NCBI GenBank assembly: GCA_051453625.1 | Contig: JBOZIK010000001.1 | Coordinates: 254,081,301 to 254,108,058, forward strand | Source: Welwitschia mirabilis | Lineage: Eukaryota; Gnetophyta; Gnetopsida; Welwitschiales | Direction: 5' to 3' | DNA length: 26,758 nt | Shown: piece after piece, positions 9,525 through 20,031 of the stretch | Layout of the letters: each line of letters begins with the position of its first letter | Position numbering within the stretch: the first letter of the stretch is position 1 | Made by a program: the position numbers and the translations under genes | Notes under the pieces: model-generated | Told to the model about the DNA's origin: nothing | What the model saw: the letters and a program-made list of their open reading frames with translations, nothing else | Database searches by the model: none

Positions 9525-11265
9525 ATAAAACTCTATATTTGTATGGTCTAATGAATTTATATACTTTAATTAAGTCTTAATACTCCTAAGTAAGACAAAA
9601 ATATTTTAATTAAGTTTTGACATCAAACATTCATTAGTTAAAATTAGTGGATTCCAAGCTTAGGAATTTTTTACTAAATACATTGTAAACTTTTTAATTA
9701 ATTGGTATGAAATATTTTAATATTTTTCTCTTCCTGTTAGTTAGAATTTTTTGAACATAAGTTCATTATTTAAGTAGTATCGATTATGAATTTATTCTTA
9801 GTAACTACATAATGTAAAAATCAAAAAAATGTATCTAATATAGTTTAGATTGTACTAGTTTTTTTGCTTTAAAATAAAGCACTATACATTTAGTTCTATT
9901 ATAATTTGCATTCTTTAGATAATTTGCCCTAGCTATCAAGGTATAGTTAGAAGTTTTAGATAAAGAAACTAGGGAATTCTATTATAGTATACCTCATCCT
10001 AATTTTCATTCTTTCATAAGGACTACAAAAGTAATTTATGAGAATTAAATAAAGGTTTTAATGGTATATTTCAGTAGAAAAGGGTTTAGAAAGTGTGGTA
10101 TATTTCAGTAGAAAAGGGTTTAGAAAGTGTCTAATAAATTGAATAGTATAAATATATTCTTTTAAGAATTAGGAATAGTTGTTTATAAGATAATCTATGA
10201 AGAAAATCATAGTTAAGTATGTTTTAACTCCTGATTGTCTATTTATAACAAACTAAAGTACAATCAAAGTCAATTGAAAAAATAAATGTTTTATTATATG
10301 AATTTTATAATTCTTATTATTTCAAATTCTAAGTAAGTCAAGGTTTACTAAAGATCAAAGAGATTGTGCATAAAAGACTTTACACATATTAATAGGTAAA
10401 TGACTAAGTATCTTTAAATGGATGTATAGGTAATGTAATAGGTAAATAACTAATTAATAGTGACTAATTGACTATACTCCAATCAAAACAGCATTTTATT
10501 TTGTTTAATTAAAGTTTATAATAATAAATCAATGGGTACTAAATTAGTTGTTATAAAATAAAGACTATAGAAATAGAATATGATTATTTTTCTAGCTATT
10601 ATGGGTTTTCATGAAAACTTTTCATTAATAAATTAGTTAAAATTCATGTAATGATAATGTGAGATAGTCGTAAACATGATTCCTATATGATTAAATTACT
10701 ATTACACATCCACATACTTTTAATTGTCTTAATTTTTATCTTGTAACTAAAAAGGAACAACACATATAACCTTCTTGAATTCTTCATTTTTTCCATTTAT
10801 TATTATAATTTAGATAGTAATTAGATAAGCTCATTGTAATACATTTCAAGGCTAGGGATTTCTATAAAACCTTATTTGTATTAGCTAAGATTAATCACAA
10901 AATTTTACTTAGATGTTGAAGTAGTAATACATCATAAAGAATAAAATTAACTTGAATCTTATACTTTTTCTCTTTTTTCCAATTAGTTAATGAACTATTA
11001 TTTAATTTTTGATTCTCATTATTGATTTAAACTTAATCAGTTATGCTTAATACTAAATTACATTCACTAATCTTTGGTTCTAATAAATTATTTTAAAAAC
11101 AAGTAATAAATTTTTAGAACTATCCTACTCATCCCTCTCCTCTAGATAATTGCTCTTAAAAAGGAATATAAAAAATGGTTCTTAAAAATATTTTCTTATT
11201 ATAAGTGTGTTTCAAGTTATAAGAAAAATGAAAGAACAAAAAGCAACCAATAATCTTAACTTAAG
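9525..11265. other. AT-rich stretch without recognised genes; possible decayed LTR
   Basis: No coding signal was recognised. The part around 9960-10140 looks less random (accctcatcc-like and 'ttcataaggactac' segments, plus an exact 34-bp tandem duplication). At about 10860 'tttctataaaacc' could be an LTR TATA region upstream of the gag remnant at 11266. I could not find a matching LTR partner or a primer binding site, so this stays a guess. Confidence 0.4.
10063..10130. repeat. Exact 34-bp tandem duplication
   Basis: Positions 10063-10096 and 10097-10130 are identical over all 34 bases (both begin 'ggtatatttcag' and end 'tagaaagtgt'). No third copy is present. In a region where other repeats are heavily diverged, perfect identity points to a recent slippage or a local assembly artefact. 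Confidence 0.97.
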
Positions 11266-11960
11266 GGAGATAAATATGAGTTTTGAAAATTAAGAATGTA
11301 AATGGTCATTAAGTTAATAAGATGTAATTGTTAGATAATCACTAAAGAAGGATATAAACCCTTAAAAAACTAAAGACAATTAATGGCATTAAGAAATGTA
11401 ATCTATGAAAGAATAAAATGGAAAAATCATAATAAGGATAATACCATGATTAATAAAAAGTTCATGGTTACAATTTATTATAGACTAAATCTAGAATACT
11501 ACCATAAGGTAAGAATTTTTACTTCTACTAAAGAGATTTGAAATGACTTACAAGTGATATACGAAGGAATAAAACAAATAAATAATAAAAGAAAGAATAT
11601 GCTCATGACTCGATTTTTTTGAATAAAAATTGAAGCAATGAAATCATCATTGAGTTCAATAACAAATTAATGTAAATAAAAATTCAAGAGAAGGAAAGAT
11701 CTTGGAGTTTTAGCTTCAATCTAATCAAATTTTCAAAACAATAAAAGATAAATTATTCTAAGCTATAGTTTGTTATTTCTTGTAAATTATCTAGATTACT
11801 TCTTTCACTATGTTAGCTAGCAAACTCAGAAATCCACCATAAATAAATTTCACCTATTTTAAATCTAAGTTGAACCATCATAAAGGTGTTAAAATCCTTC
11901 TTATTAAAACTTAACTCAAATTTTGTGCTTGTAGAGAAAGCTGGGTAAACCATAGTATAA
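11266..11960 (+). pseudogene. gag: Copia gag (UBN2-type) fragment, element 3
   Basis: One frame from 11266 to about 11668 reads GDKYEF, KLRM, ITKEGYKPLKN, LMALRNVIYERIKWKNHNKD, YYHKVRIFTSTKEI and, at 11535-11600, NDLQVIYEGIKQINNKRKNM. These are the ordered blocks of plant copia gag, up to the 'W..L...YEG' signature, whose Trp codon is TGA here. After a frameshift, about 11645-11680 reads EIIIEFNNKLM, and 11877-11935 reads IIKVLKSFLLKLNSNFVLVE, the later gag blocks. There are six internal stops in the first 134 codons. No zinc knuckle, protease or pol follows on the plus strand, so this is either a truncated element or a gag-only non-autonomous derivative. It is separate from element 1 (different sequence) and from the minus-strand copia. 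Confidence 0.75.
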
Positions 11961-13290
11961 GCAAGTGCATGGGATATAAATAGAGAATTAAATGCCAAAG
12001 AAGTAATTAAATAAATGTTATTTTTAAGCTTAAATAAATAAGGGATAAGGAGGTCTATTTCTTGAGTTTTAAAACATTATCTTACATACTTATCATTGCT
12101 ACTTCATATCAATTCTAATTTAGACATTCTATATGTCCTATAGATTACTTATAATAGATGAGGATAGAAAAGAGGCACACAGCTAAACTCTTACTATTTC
12201 TAATTCCATTTATAATCCATAACATTCTATTAAAAATAATTTAAGAAATTTTAATATTTTTCAATTTTATTTTATCCAATAAGCATTCCAAAACACTCAA
12301 ACCCATAGCATTATCTATTAGTAATAAGTGAGAAGCTATAGGAGACAAACTTAAAGATTAAAAATCTAATGGATTCTATCTTATGCTTGGATTTGCCTTT
12401 TGCATTCTTAATCATTTTAAATTTACCTCTAAATAAGGGTTAAAGATATTCAATAACTCCTAATTCATTCTTACATAATAAAATTTATCCGTTATCTAGT
12501 CCTTTAAAAATTAGATCAAGAATTGATAGAGCTATTATTACTTTCTTCTTAGCTATTTGAATGAGAAGAAAAATTTTTTATCTAGAATAGTTAGAGCCAC
12601 TGAAGAAAAGTTTTTAATATTAGCTTCATCATAGGATTCTTTAAATCAAGAAGCTTAAACTAGTTTAGGCATGTTACTTTTAATTTTAATTGAATAAAGT
12701 GTACAAAGAAAGAATAGGAAAAAAAGATAAGTTTCCTTACCATTATGTGATGTTTTACTTGAACTTATACTAGAATATCCATACTGTAACTTTCCTTAGT
12801 TTAGGTAATGTAGTTATAGAGTAAAGAGGAGGAGAATTACGATGGCATAATACTTAAGGTGGTATGAAATGCTTCATTACTTGCTAGCCTATAGTCTCTT
12901 GAATTGCAAAAAGGTGTGAACTTGAAAAACATTTTTATAATGTAGTGTTTTATGTAACTCATGATGCTATTTTTCCTTACATTACTTAATTAGAAATTAA
13001 ATTTTAATTTAATCATTTACTTAATGTGAGTGTTACTAATTCTCTTAATTAATATTAAATTAATGGAATGTCTATAAAAAACTTATTAACTACTTGAACT
13101 TGTTTTATTTTAATTAGTAAATAATAATTTTAAAATATTTTAAAATAAATTAAAATTCTTATTGAAATCTATAGAATGAATTTTTTAAATTTTATTAATT
13201 AGGTTTACCCTTTAATTTCTCTTCTTAGTAATCTTATTAAGAATTTTAATTTAGAGGTTAACCCAAGAGGAGAGTACTAGTTGGACTACT
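11961..13290. other. AT-rich stretch, nothing recognised
   Basis: Downstream of the gag fragment both strands were read for zinc knuckle, protease, integrase and RT motifs without success. Composition is about three quarters A+T with many stops in all frames. It may be the decayed rest of the element that carried the gag fragment. Confidence 0.5.
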
Positions 13291-13310
13291 ATACTTGAGA
13301 TTTTATTACA

Positions 13311-13556
13311 TTGTCAAACTTACGTTTGATGACTTCCACTTCCTCCATTAAGAATCCCATCAAAGGATTTCATAATAAAGGAAAATCATCAATTTCTCAT
13401 AAATTCTCTTTGTTATCTCTCTTATTTATGTCATCCTTTATTTCTTCAATGGTTTTATTAAAGGTATTACAATGGCAAAAGAAAGAGATAGAGGAGAGTG
13501 TAGTTAATTATAATTGTATTTCTTCCTTTGATTCCCATTTATGGAGCTATTTATGA
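13311..13556 (+). other. Open frame of 82 codons, identity unknown
   Basis: This stop-free stretch is unusually long for the local composition. It begins without an ATG (TTG at 13311; first ATG at 13329). The encoded peptide has a Ser/Lys-rich start, then a hydrophobic run at about residues 31-49 (FSLLSLLFMSSFISSMVLL) resembling one membrane segment, then KEIEESV and a stop. The opposite strand also has a fairly open frame here with a charged, coiled-coil-like composition (TIEEIKDDINKRDNKEN) and two stops, so even the coding strand is unclear. No family is recognised, and it may be a chance opening. Confidence 0.2.
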
Positions 13557-14765
13557 TATTTTAAAGGATAATCAAATACTTCATACATGATTGGAATTTT
13601 TTCAATCCATATATTTCTAAGTCTACTTGGGTGAATTCAATTAGTTTGACATCGGCTCCTAAAATTTCATGCATAGATCTTGAGTTTCCTTAAAGATTTA
13701 GATTCATATTAGTGCTTCTAATGCATGTCTTGTGCATTACACTAGAAATATATGTGTTTAACAAGTAAGACTAACATATAAGACTTCTTAACTTCACATG
13801 GTTTCTACTTTAATTTAATTATTTTGATTGTCCTATAAGTAATTATATCTTAAATTATTTAAGGTTATTTCCTTAGGACATACAAAGCATAAATTTGATG
13901 AAAATATGATATAAATGTTTTAATTTTAATTTATTATTAAAAATTAGCTTAAGCTAAATAGTAAATAATTTCATGACATTTTATTAAAAATGTATTAAAT
14001 TTTAAAACTTTCATAAATTATGCAGTATTTAATTATTAAAAGTTCTATTAGAATAAAATTTACCTTTTATTTTAAAGCTAATTGCTTTTTAGGTTCTATT
14101 TCTACACCATAATGATTGTACACTAGTACATAAAGATATTACTTAGAGGATTGTGAATAATAAATTAAAGTCTTTCATATTTGTCATTTTTACATTATAT
14201 AAGTTGATCTACTTTATTATCTTAAGAATTTGACTAATGTCTTCTATGATTCTTAGATTTTAAAATATCTAATATAATTTTGAAACAAATGTTTTTTAAA
14301 ACAAAATCGAAATAATCAAAAAAGGTGTTTACTATGAAAAATAATTTTGGGAATTATTATGGAAATTCTTCGAAGCAATCGAAAATAAGGTATCGCATAA
14401 CAAAGTTGAAGTACTTTAATTTTTTGTTTCCTAAACCTATAAGGAGTTTTGATGTTTCGAAGCAGTTCCAAGCCAAATTTTTGACAACAACGTCGAGATA
14501 ATCTAAATAGTTTTCATGAATAAATCATAGTTGATGCTTCTAAATCTTGGTAAGTCCTTAGAATTTAAATCATTGTTTTATTTTCCTTTACCTTGTATAT
14601 CTTATACAAATCATTTAAGTATTAACTTCATCCATACTACAAGCATTATTCTCTAATTATTTCTCTCGGTTATATGCTTTTAAATTTCATAATTTCTAAT
14701 TTTAAATCATAACTAATTTTAAGACTAAAACTTAGAAAATAATAACACATCTAGAATAGATTACA
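13557..14765. other. AT-rich stretch with a small CpG-retaining patch
   Basis: No coding region recognised. At about 14305-14495 there are seven CpG sites in under 200 bp, including two copies of ttcgaagca (14369-14377 and 14456-14464), while the surrounding kilobases have almost none. The patch has no visible gene, and its origin is unknown. Confidence 0.45.
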
Positions 14766-15229
14766 ATGTACACCTCAGCTGGTGAGATTTTTATCTAGTT
14801 CCTTAAGCTAGATCAAATAGTGATTGAGCTAATATATGTGTTTTTATATTTAGAGTGCAAAAATGAATGGTTAGTTTACAAATCAATTAAATATATTATG
14901 ACTAAGATAGAATATTATTAAAGTAAAAATAAAATTCATAACTTATCCTACATCTTTCTAAAAGGTAAATGGATTGATTAAAGAAAACTTTCATTTGAGG
15001 TAGAAAGTTTTAAGAAAAATATTTTGAATGGGAAAAACTATTCTAATGAAAGGTTTTTCAAAGTTGTTGAAGCATTAAAAAACATCAAGTAAATTTTAAA
15101 AACATTAAAGCATAAACATAATTAGATGTTTGCTATAATAAAATTAGATCTTAATCATATTAAAGAATATCAAGTAAGAATTCTAAATGTTACCTTTTCC
15201 ACTATAAGGAACATCAAGCTATAATTGAA
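14766..15229 (+). pseudogene. Possible decayed coding frame of unknown family
   Basis: From ATG 14766 one frame runs 154 codons with only five internal stops (TAG or TAA), fewer than the roughly 13 expected from base composition. Readable pieces are MYTSAGEIFI, FLKLDQIVIELIYVFLYLE, NEWLVYKSIKYIMTKIEYY, NLSYIFLKGKWID, KLSFEVESFKKNILNGKN, NERFFKVVEALKNIK and HIKEYQVRILNVTFSTIRN. They have balanced hydrophobic and charged residues that suggest helices rather than random translation. I recognise no domain. It could be a decayed retroelement accessory frame, a host gene fragment, or a chance low-stop window. The 5' end is preceded by non-coding AT-rich DNA. Confidence 0.3.
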
Positions 15230-16280
15230 TAGCTTACTAAAATCATTATGTTACTTAGGTTAAATCATAAAGACCCTACTTCTCAGATTTAAGCTTCATC
15301 ATTTAATGTCAAAGTTAATAATAAAGAAAAATAAAAATCTTATTTTCACTAAGGTATTTTTTATACTTTTATTTTTATTAGTTTTATGCTACCTTATGTT
15401 TTCGTCTATCTAATTACTTTTGTTTAATGTTTTAGTTGTTTTACTATTTCATTTATCTTTTGTTTTATCTATAGGAAGTTAAAAAGTCTTATCCTATCTA
15501 GAATAATCCTTGAATTCAAAATATTATACTAAATTATTAGTTCCTAATAAAGTGATTAATTTTTCTATTATTAATGTTCTATTCTAGGTTTTCCTTTCGT
15601 AGTTAAATAAAATAAAATAAAAACTTATATTAAAGTAATATCCTAATTTAATTCTAAGCTTGAAATATTCATTAAATATAGAATCATGCAATGATCAAAG
15701 GCTATAAAAAGAATGAATTATGATTTGTCTTTGCAAGAAATATAGAGCAAGAATGGGAAAGAGTTCAAAAAAAAAAATAAAAAAGGAAAAAACTTAAAAT
15801 AAGATTTTTTTAATATTTTTCCTCTTTTTTTTAACCAAAAAAATAGAGCTTACTTTTATAGGTAATCATATCTAATTGTGTTTTCACTAAGATTTTTATT
15901 TTCTTATAGTGTAGTACCATGGTGTGACTTATTAGTATCCTAGCAATTCCTCCGTTAACATGGAAACATGCTTTCGTCTAAGGAAATAGGAGTGCCTATA
16001 GGAAAACCTTAGAAATGTGGCCTAATTAAAACCTATTAAAAAGAGTTATCATGTAAGGGAACTACTTCATAATGAAGTATTTAGATTTTGTTGTACATCC
16101 CATAGCAATAACATTTACACATTATACATCATATAATGCTAGGAAAAATGGTACTCCTCACATCTCATAGAACTATGAAAAGTTATACTACATGTTCCAT
16201 TAGTCCTATTATTGAAAAACACTTTTCAGAATGGCTTTGAAATTTAATAAAGCCTACTATCTATAACATAATGAGTTAAA
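15230..16280. other. AT-rich stretch; probable remains of the 3' LTR of the minus-strand copia
   Basis: It holds A- and T-rich runs at 15768-15840 and no recognised coding sequence. The part at about 15900-16280 lies directly downstream (in the minus-strand sense) of copia RNase H, where a polypurine tract and 3' LTR belong. No convincing LTR ends, tract or repeat partner could be identified. Confidence 0.45.
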
Positions 16281-16289
16281 TAAATCCAT

Positions 16290-16510
16290 GATGAGTTCTA
16301 TCTTACATTGGAAGTAATAGAACTTTTCTCAACTAAAAGGTTTAGTGAAGATATTAATAGTTTTTCTATAGTTAGATAATCTACAAGTACGATTACTTCT
16401 TATTGGATGAGTTTCTTAATTTTATCAACTCCAATACAAAAGTGTTTTATCCTATCATGCTACACTAGATCTTTTACTAGGCATATAGTAGATTAATTAT
16501 CAATGAAGAG
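16290..16510 (-). pseudogene. pol: Copia RNase H C-terminus pseudogene, element 2
   Basis: Read on the minus strand, about 16480-16395 gives HDRIKHFCIGVDKIKKLIQ and then EVIVLVDYLT. This is the conserved end of copia RNase H, in which a His-Asp-Arg-x-Lys-His block is followed by a helix. The frame continues to EKFYYFQCKIELI at about 16330-16290, the typical last segment of pol. Stops interrupt it. The sequence differs clearly from the corresponding region of element 1, so this is a different copia lineage in opposite orientation. Confidence 0.8.
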
Positions 16511-16829
16511 CTTAGATAATTTTATCCACTTTAAGTTCACTATTCCAAAGCTTTCTCAATTATTCAATTTATTTATAAGTTTATAACATATTTGTATATT
16601 TTACTTCTACATAGGATCAAGCTATTACTCTCTAATGCTTAGATTGTTAAGATAATGATAATGCTTTTAAAAACATGACATATCCTAATACTAACAAGGA
16701 AGTTTCCAAGTATCTATCAAAGTTTGAGTTATAGTATATTTTTGCAAAATGTTAAAAGTTTCTCTTGCATGTAAGACCTAAGTATTTTATCTTCTTTAAG
16801 TGTCTCAGTACTCATATAGCATTGTTTAG

Positions 16830-17800
16830 ATGACTAACATTTGGCACATGAAGATATCTAGACAAAACACCAACCACATATGTGATATCAAGTCTAGTAT
16901 TAATAACATAAATGAGATTACCTATGATTCTTTTATATTTGATTTTATTTATTGATTCCAAGTGTTCATTAGGACTAATTTTTACATTTGGTTCTAAAGG
17001 TGTAATATCTTATTTGAAATTTTTCAATCAAAATTTTTGAATCAAGTGTTTAATGTATTTCCTTTGAGTTAAGAAGGTTTTATTATTTCTTTGTTTAATT
17101 TCTACACTAAGGTAGAATCTATTTCATCCTAAATTAGAAATTTTAAATTTCTTACTTAAAGCAATATTTGTATGATTTACATTCAATTCATTACTTCTAA
17201 TTATGAATGTGTCAGTTTGTAAACCATTATATATTTAGATTTGCTTCCATGAGATTTGATGAACAGTGTAGCATCTACATCCTAATAATCACATAGCTTA
17301 AATCCAATTGTGCTTAAGTAACTAGTCAAATTTGTATACTATGCTCTTAGAACTTATTTTCCCATAGAGTAACTTAATTAGTCTGAACACTTTATGTTCC
17401 TTACTTTTTACATCAAATCCCCTGGTTACAACATAGATATTTATTCTTTGAGATCTCCATTAATAAAGGTAATCTTAAAGTCTAACTAGTGTATCTTTTA
17501 TCCCTTCTAAGTTGCTATGTTAATACTAGTTCTAATGGTAGCCCCTTTAGTTTTTAGCGCAAATAGTTCATTATAGATTAGTTCTTTTCTTTATCATACT
17601 CTTATAACAACAAGCTAATATTTGTGATGTTTAAGGGTATTATCTACTTTATACTTGTTGTAGAAACCCCATTTGTTAGATAATACACTATAACCTAATA
17701 GAATATTAATTAACTATTATATACCATTTTCTAGATATGCATTATATTCTTCTTTCATAACTTGTATTTAGTGGTCATGCATAATTACATTTTTGAAAGA
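16830..17800 (-). pseudogene. pol: Copia reverse transcriptase pseudogene, element 2
   Basis: Minus-strand blocks in order from high to low coordinates. At about 17760-17690 VMKEEYNAYLENGI, then SNKWGFYNKYKVDNTL near 17680-17635, is the RT N-terminal part. SNLGxNRFYLSVEIKQRNNK and FLTQRKYIKHLIQ at about 17140-17040 is the segment after the catalytic box. YKRIIGNLIYVINTRLDI and TYVVGVLSRYLHVP at 16945-16845 is the RT-to-RNase H connection. The YVDD box expected near 17190-17230 is not recognisable, so the catalytic Asp pair has been lost. Numerous stops occur. Confidence 0.85.
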
Positions 17801-18539
17801 GGCTAGCTCACCATCAAATGTAAGATAAAGCTTATCATCATCATCAAGAGAGAAATGAGAGATCTTTGCCTAGTTTTAATTTTTCCCCTTCACGATGATA
17901 AAAATATTATGTAGTATGTTCTAATCAAGTATTTCATTTTTATCTTTAGGATATATTAGCATTCTCTCTAGGATAGTATAATGCATTGCTAATAGAACCA
18001 TGTTCATATGTGCTAGGCATATAAAAATTCTTAATTTGTCTAAGTTTTATTATGAATAAATCACTTTAACTAGAAGAAACTAAGAAAGCATGACTAATGG
18101 ATACATGTTCCCCTCTTACTTATAGGAGATTAAGCATCTAAAGTTTACATAGGATGAGAAATACATCTTTAAGAGTTTAAGCTAGAAAACATTATGTGAG
18201 GTTTTAGAAAAGATCATGTCTTAAGAAACAATAATCTTATAATTCTCAAGAATGTACATGTGATATTATTTCTAGATGGTTGGATATCCCCATAAAAATG
18301 TTGATAAGAGCATGTGCAATAAGTTTTTTATGATGGTTGATAGGAATATGAACATAGCATTTACATTGAAAAAATCAATATGATTTAAAGTACTCTTGTA
18401 TCCATTTTATTTTTCATCAATAGAAATACTCTTTTCAAAAACACAACAAATATGATTGTTGAGATAGACTGTGATACTAAGAGCTTTATCCCATAAGTAG
18501 AACTAGCATCTATTAAATTACATCATTAAATAAATCATA

Positions 18540-18920
18540 TTTATAATGATTTAATTAAACTATTCAGTGATGCCATTCCACTCATATGTTCTTAGCCATG
18601 TCTTTAGATGATGAATAACTTCTAATGCAAGAAAGACATTGAATTTAACTAGTGTGTATTATTTATCATTATCAAAATGGAAACCCTTAATCTTGTTAGT
18701 AGTTTTCATTTTTACTTTTGATTTGAAGAGCTTATAGAAGTAATGGGATAATGTCTTTTTATGATACATGGCATGTAATTTCATGCACATTAAAACATCC
18801 TTACAGATGCATCATTTTTTCATCCATGTAGGCCTTCATGATAAGATTTTAAAAATCAGAAAAAATATTGATTAAATCCTTTCACATAGATATAGAATTA
18901 TCTTTTTCTAATTAACATAG
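18540..18920 (-). pseudogene. pol: Copia integrase pseudogene, element 2
   Basis: On the minus strand about 18770-18690 reads KKTLSHYFYKLFKSKVKMK followed by NKIKGFHFDNDK. This is the block containing the second catalytic Asp, in the form FDND. At about 18605-18570 RTYEWNGITE corresponds to the TPQQNG-x-AE block with the catalytic Glu. The first catalytic block near 18800-18900 is poorly preserved. Order and spacing fit between the protease remnant (19.1 kb) and RT (17.8 kb). Confidence 0.75.
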
Positions 18921-18999
18921 AAAGAGAGAGATGATGTAACCTTAAATAAGGGGCATAAAAAACATGAGAGGGCATTTACTATGTGATAGAAGGTAACTA

Positions 19000-19150
19000 A
19001 AAGGTAACTATACCATGACCTTTCATAAGAGATAAAGTTTTATCTACCAAATAAACTTGATTAGGGTATGCTATGAAGTCATCAAAATAGTCATGCATGT
19101 ACATCAGGTGTTGGGTTATACTATTATCTAGAATTCAATATTTATCATGA
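19000..19150 (-). pseudogene. pol: Copia protease pseudogene, element 2
   Basis: Minus-strand reading near 19130-19095 gives ILDNSITQHLMYMHDYF, the retroelement aspartic protease region in which the Asp-Ser/Thr-Gly triplet is now Asp-Asn-Ser. It is followed by NQVYLVDKTLSLMKGHGIV at about 19070-19015, the usual second protease segment. The active site is therefore destroyed. It lies between the zinc knuckle and integrase remnants, as expected. Confidence 0.78.
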
Positions 19151-19289
19151 GATATGTTTTCATTCACATGTGAAAAATCATGACTTTAAAATATGACATT
19201 AGATTCATAACATTAAGAATTATTAAAAGAACTAGAGTTATTAGTTAGAAAACTTCTTTTAAAAGTAGCTTTTATTTTATTCTAAAGGA

Positions 19290-20031
19290 TCTCACAATAA
19301 TTGTTAGTATGACCTTATCTCTTACATTGTGAACATTGATATGTATTTTCATTTAAAAAATATTATTCTAATGTGTTTTCTTGTTTAGTTGAGTCTGATG
19401 TTATTGAGGAGGTGTAGCTACTTACTATTTTTAAAGAGCTTTATCCTTAGCATGATGTTTAACATTATAAAGGTGCTTTTTCAAATGCTATTTGTTGGGA
19501 TGTAATTCACTATGAAGATTTAATACTTTAAATGTAGCTTTAAAGGATCAATACTAGCAAAGTTGAATTATTTTTCAATAGCTATAAGGTCATTAGTAAA
19601 ATTATCAAAGGTTATCTATGTTAGTTGCCTACTACCATGTAATGACATCATGTAGTTATACAAATGGGGATCCTTCAAACAATATTTAACAAAGTTGACA
19701 TAATGGTCATACTTGTTTTACAGTTTAATTTCAACTGTACTTACCTTAATATTATTTATTTGTAAAATTAATTGTCAGATCCTTTATTTTTTATAATGTA
19801 AGATGTTCATGCTTCTGATAAGCTTGATAATCTCCAAATCATTCTTAGAATAAAATTTATTCTATAATGTGATGAAGTTAGTGTAGCTTGTTTTACTATA
19901 ATCTACTAGCTCTTTATGGTAAAACCCCAAATATTTTCTCATAATTTCTATAAACTTATTATTAATAGACTTCCAAACATCTTCTTCCTTTGAACGTTAA
20001 AGATGACTATGCACTTTCTCAAAAAAATTGA
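19290..20031 (-). pseudogene. gag: Copia gag with zinc knuckle, element 2, truncated by the gypsy LTR
   Basis: The minus-strand frame starting at the junction reads INFFEKVHSHL, EEDVWKSINNKFIEIM, YLGFYHKELVDYSKTSY and FYSKNDLEIIKLIRSMNILH. Further on come YMMSLHGSRQL and FDNFTNDLIAIEK (about 19650-19580), all gag-like helical blocks. At 19335-19294 is a nucleocapsid knuckle with all four ligands kept (C-x2-C-x4-H-x4-C, CSQCKR, stop, GHTNNYC). A stop codon lies inside the knuckle. The frame is cut at 20031, exactly where the gypsy LTR begins, so the gag N-terminus and everything upstream is displaced beyond the gypsy element or lost. Confidence 0.78.

Noticed and set aside
11813-11998. Minus-strand open frame of 61 codons ending in FAS
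   Set aside because: It overlaps the plus-strand gag remnant, whose later blocks are recognisable; most likely an antisense shadow.
12110-12310. Zinc-knuckle-like strings on the minus strand (a GHIEC near 12145 and a CYGFEC near 12285)
   Set aside because: The ligand spacing C-x2-C-x4-H-x4-C is not met in either case, and no gag blocks lie around them on that strand.
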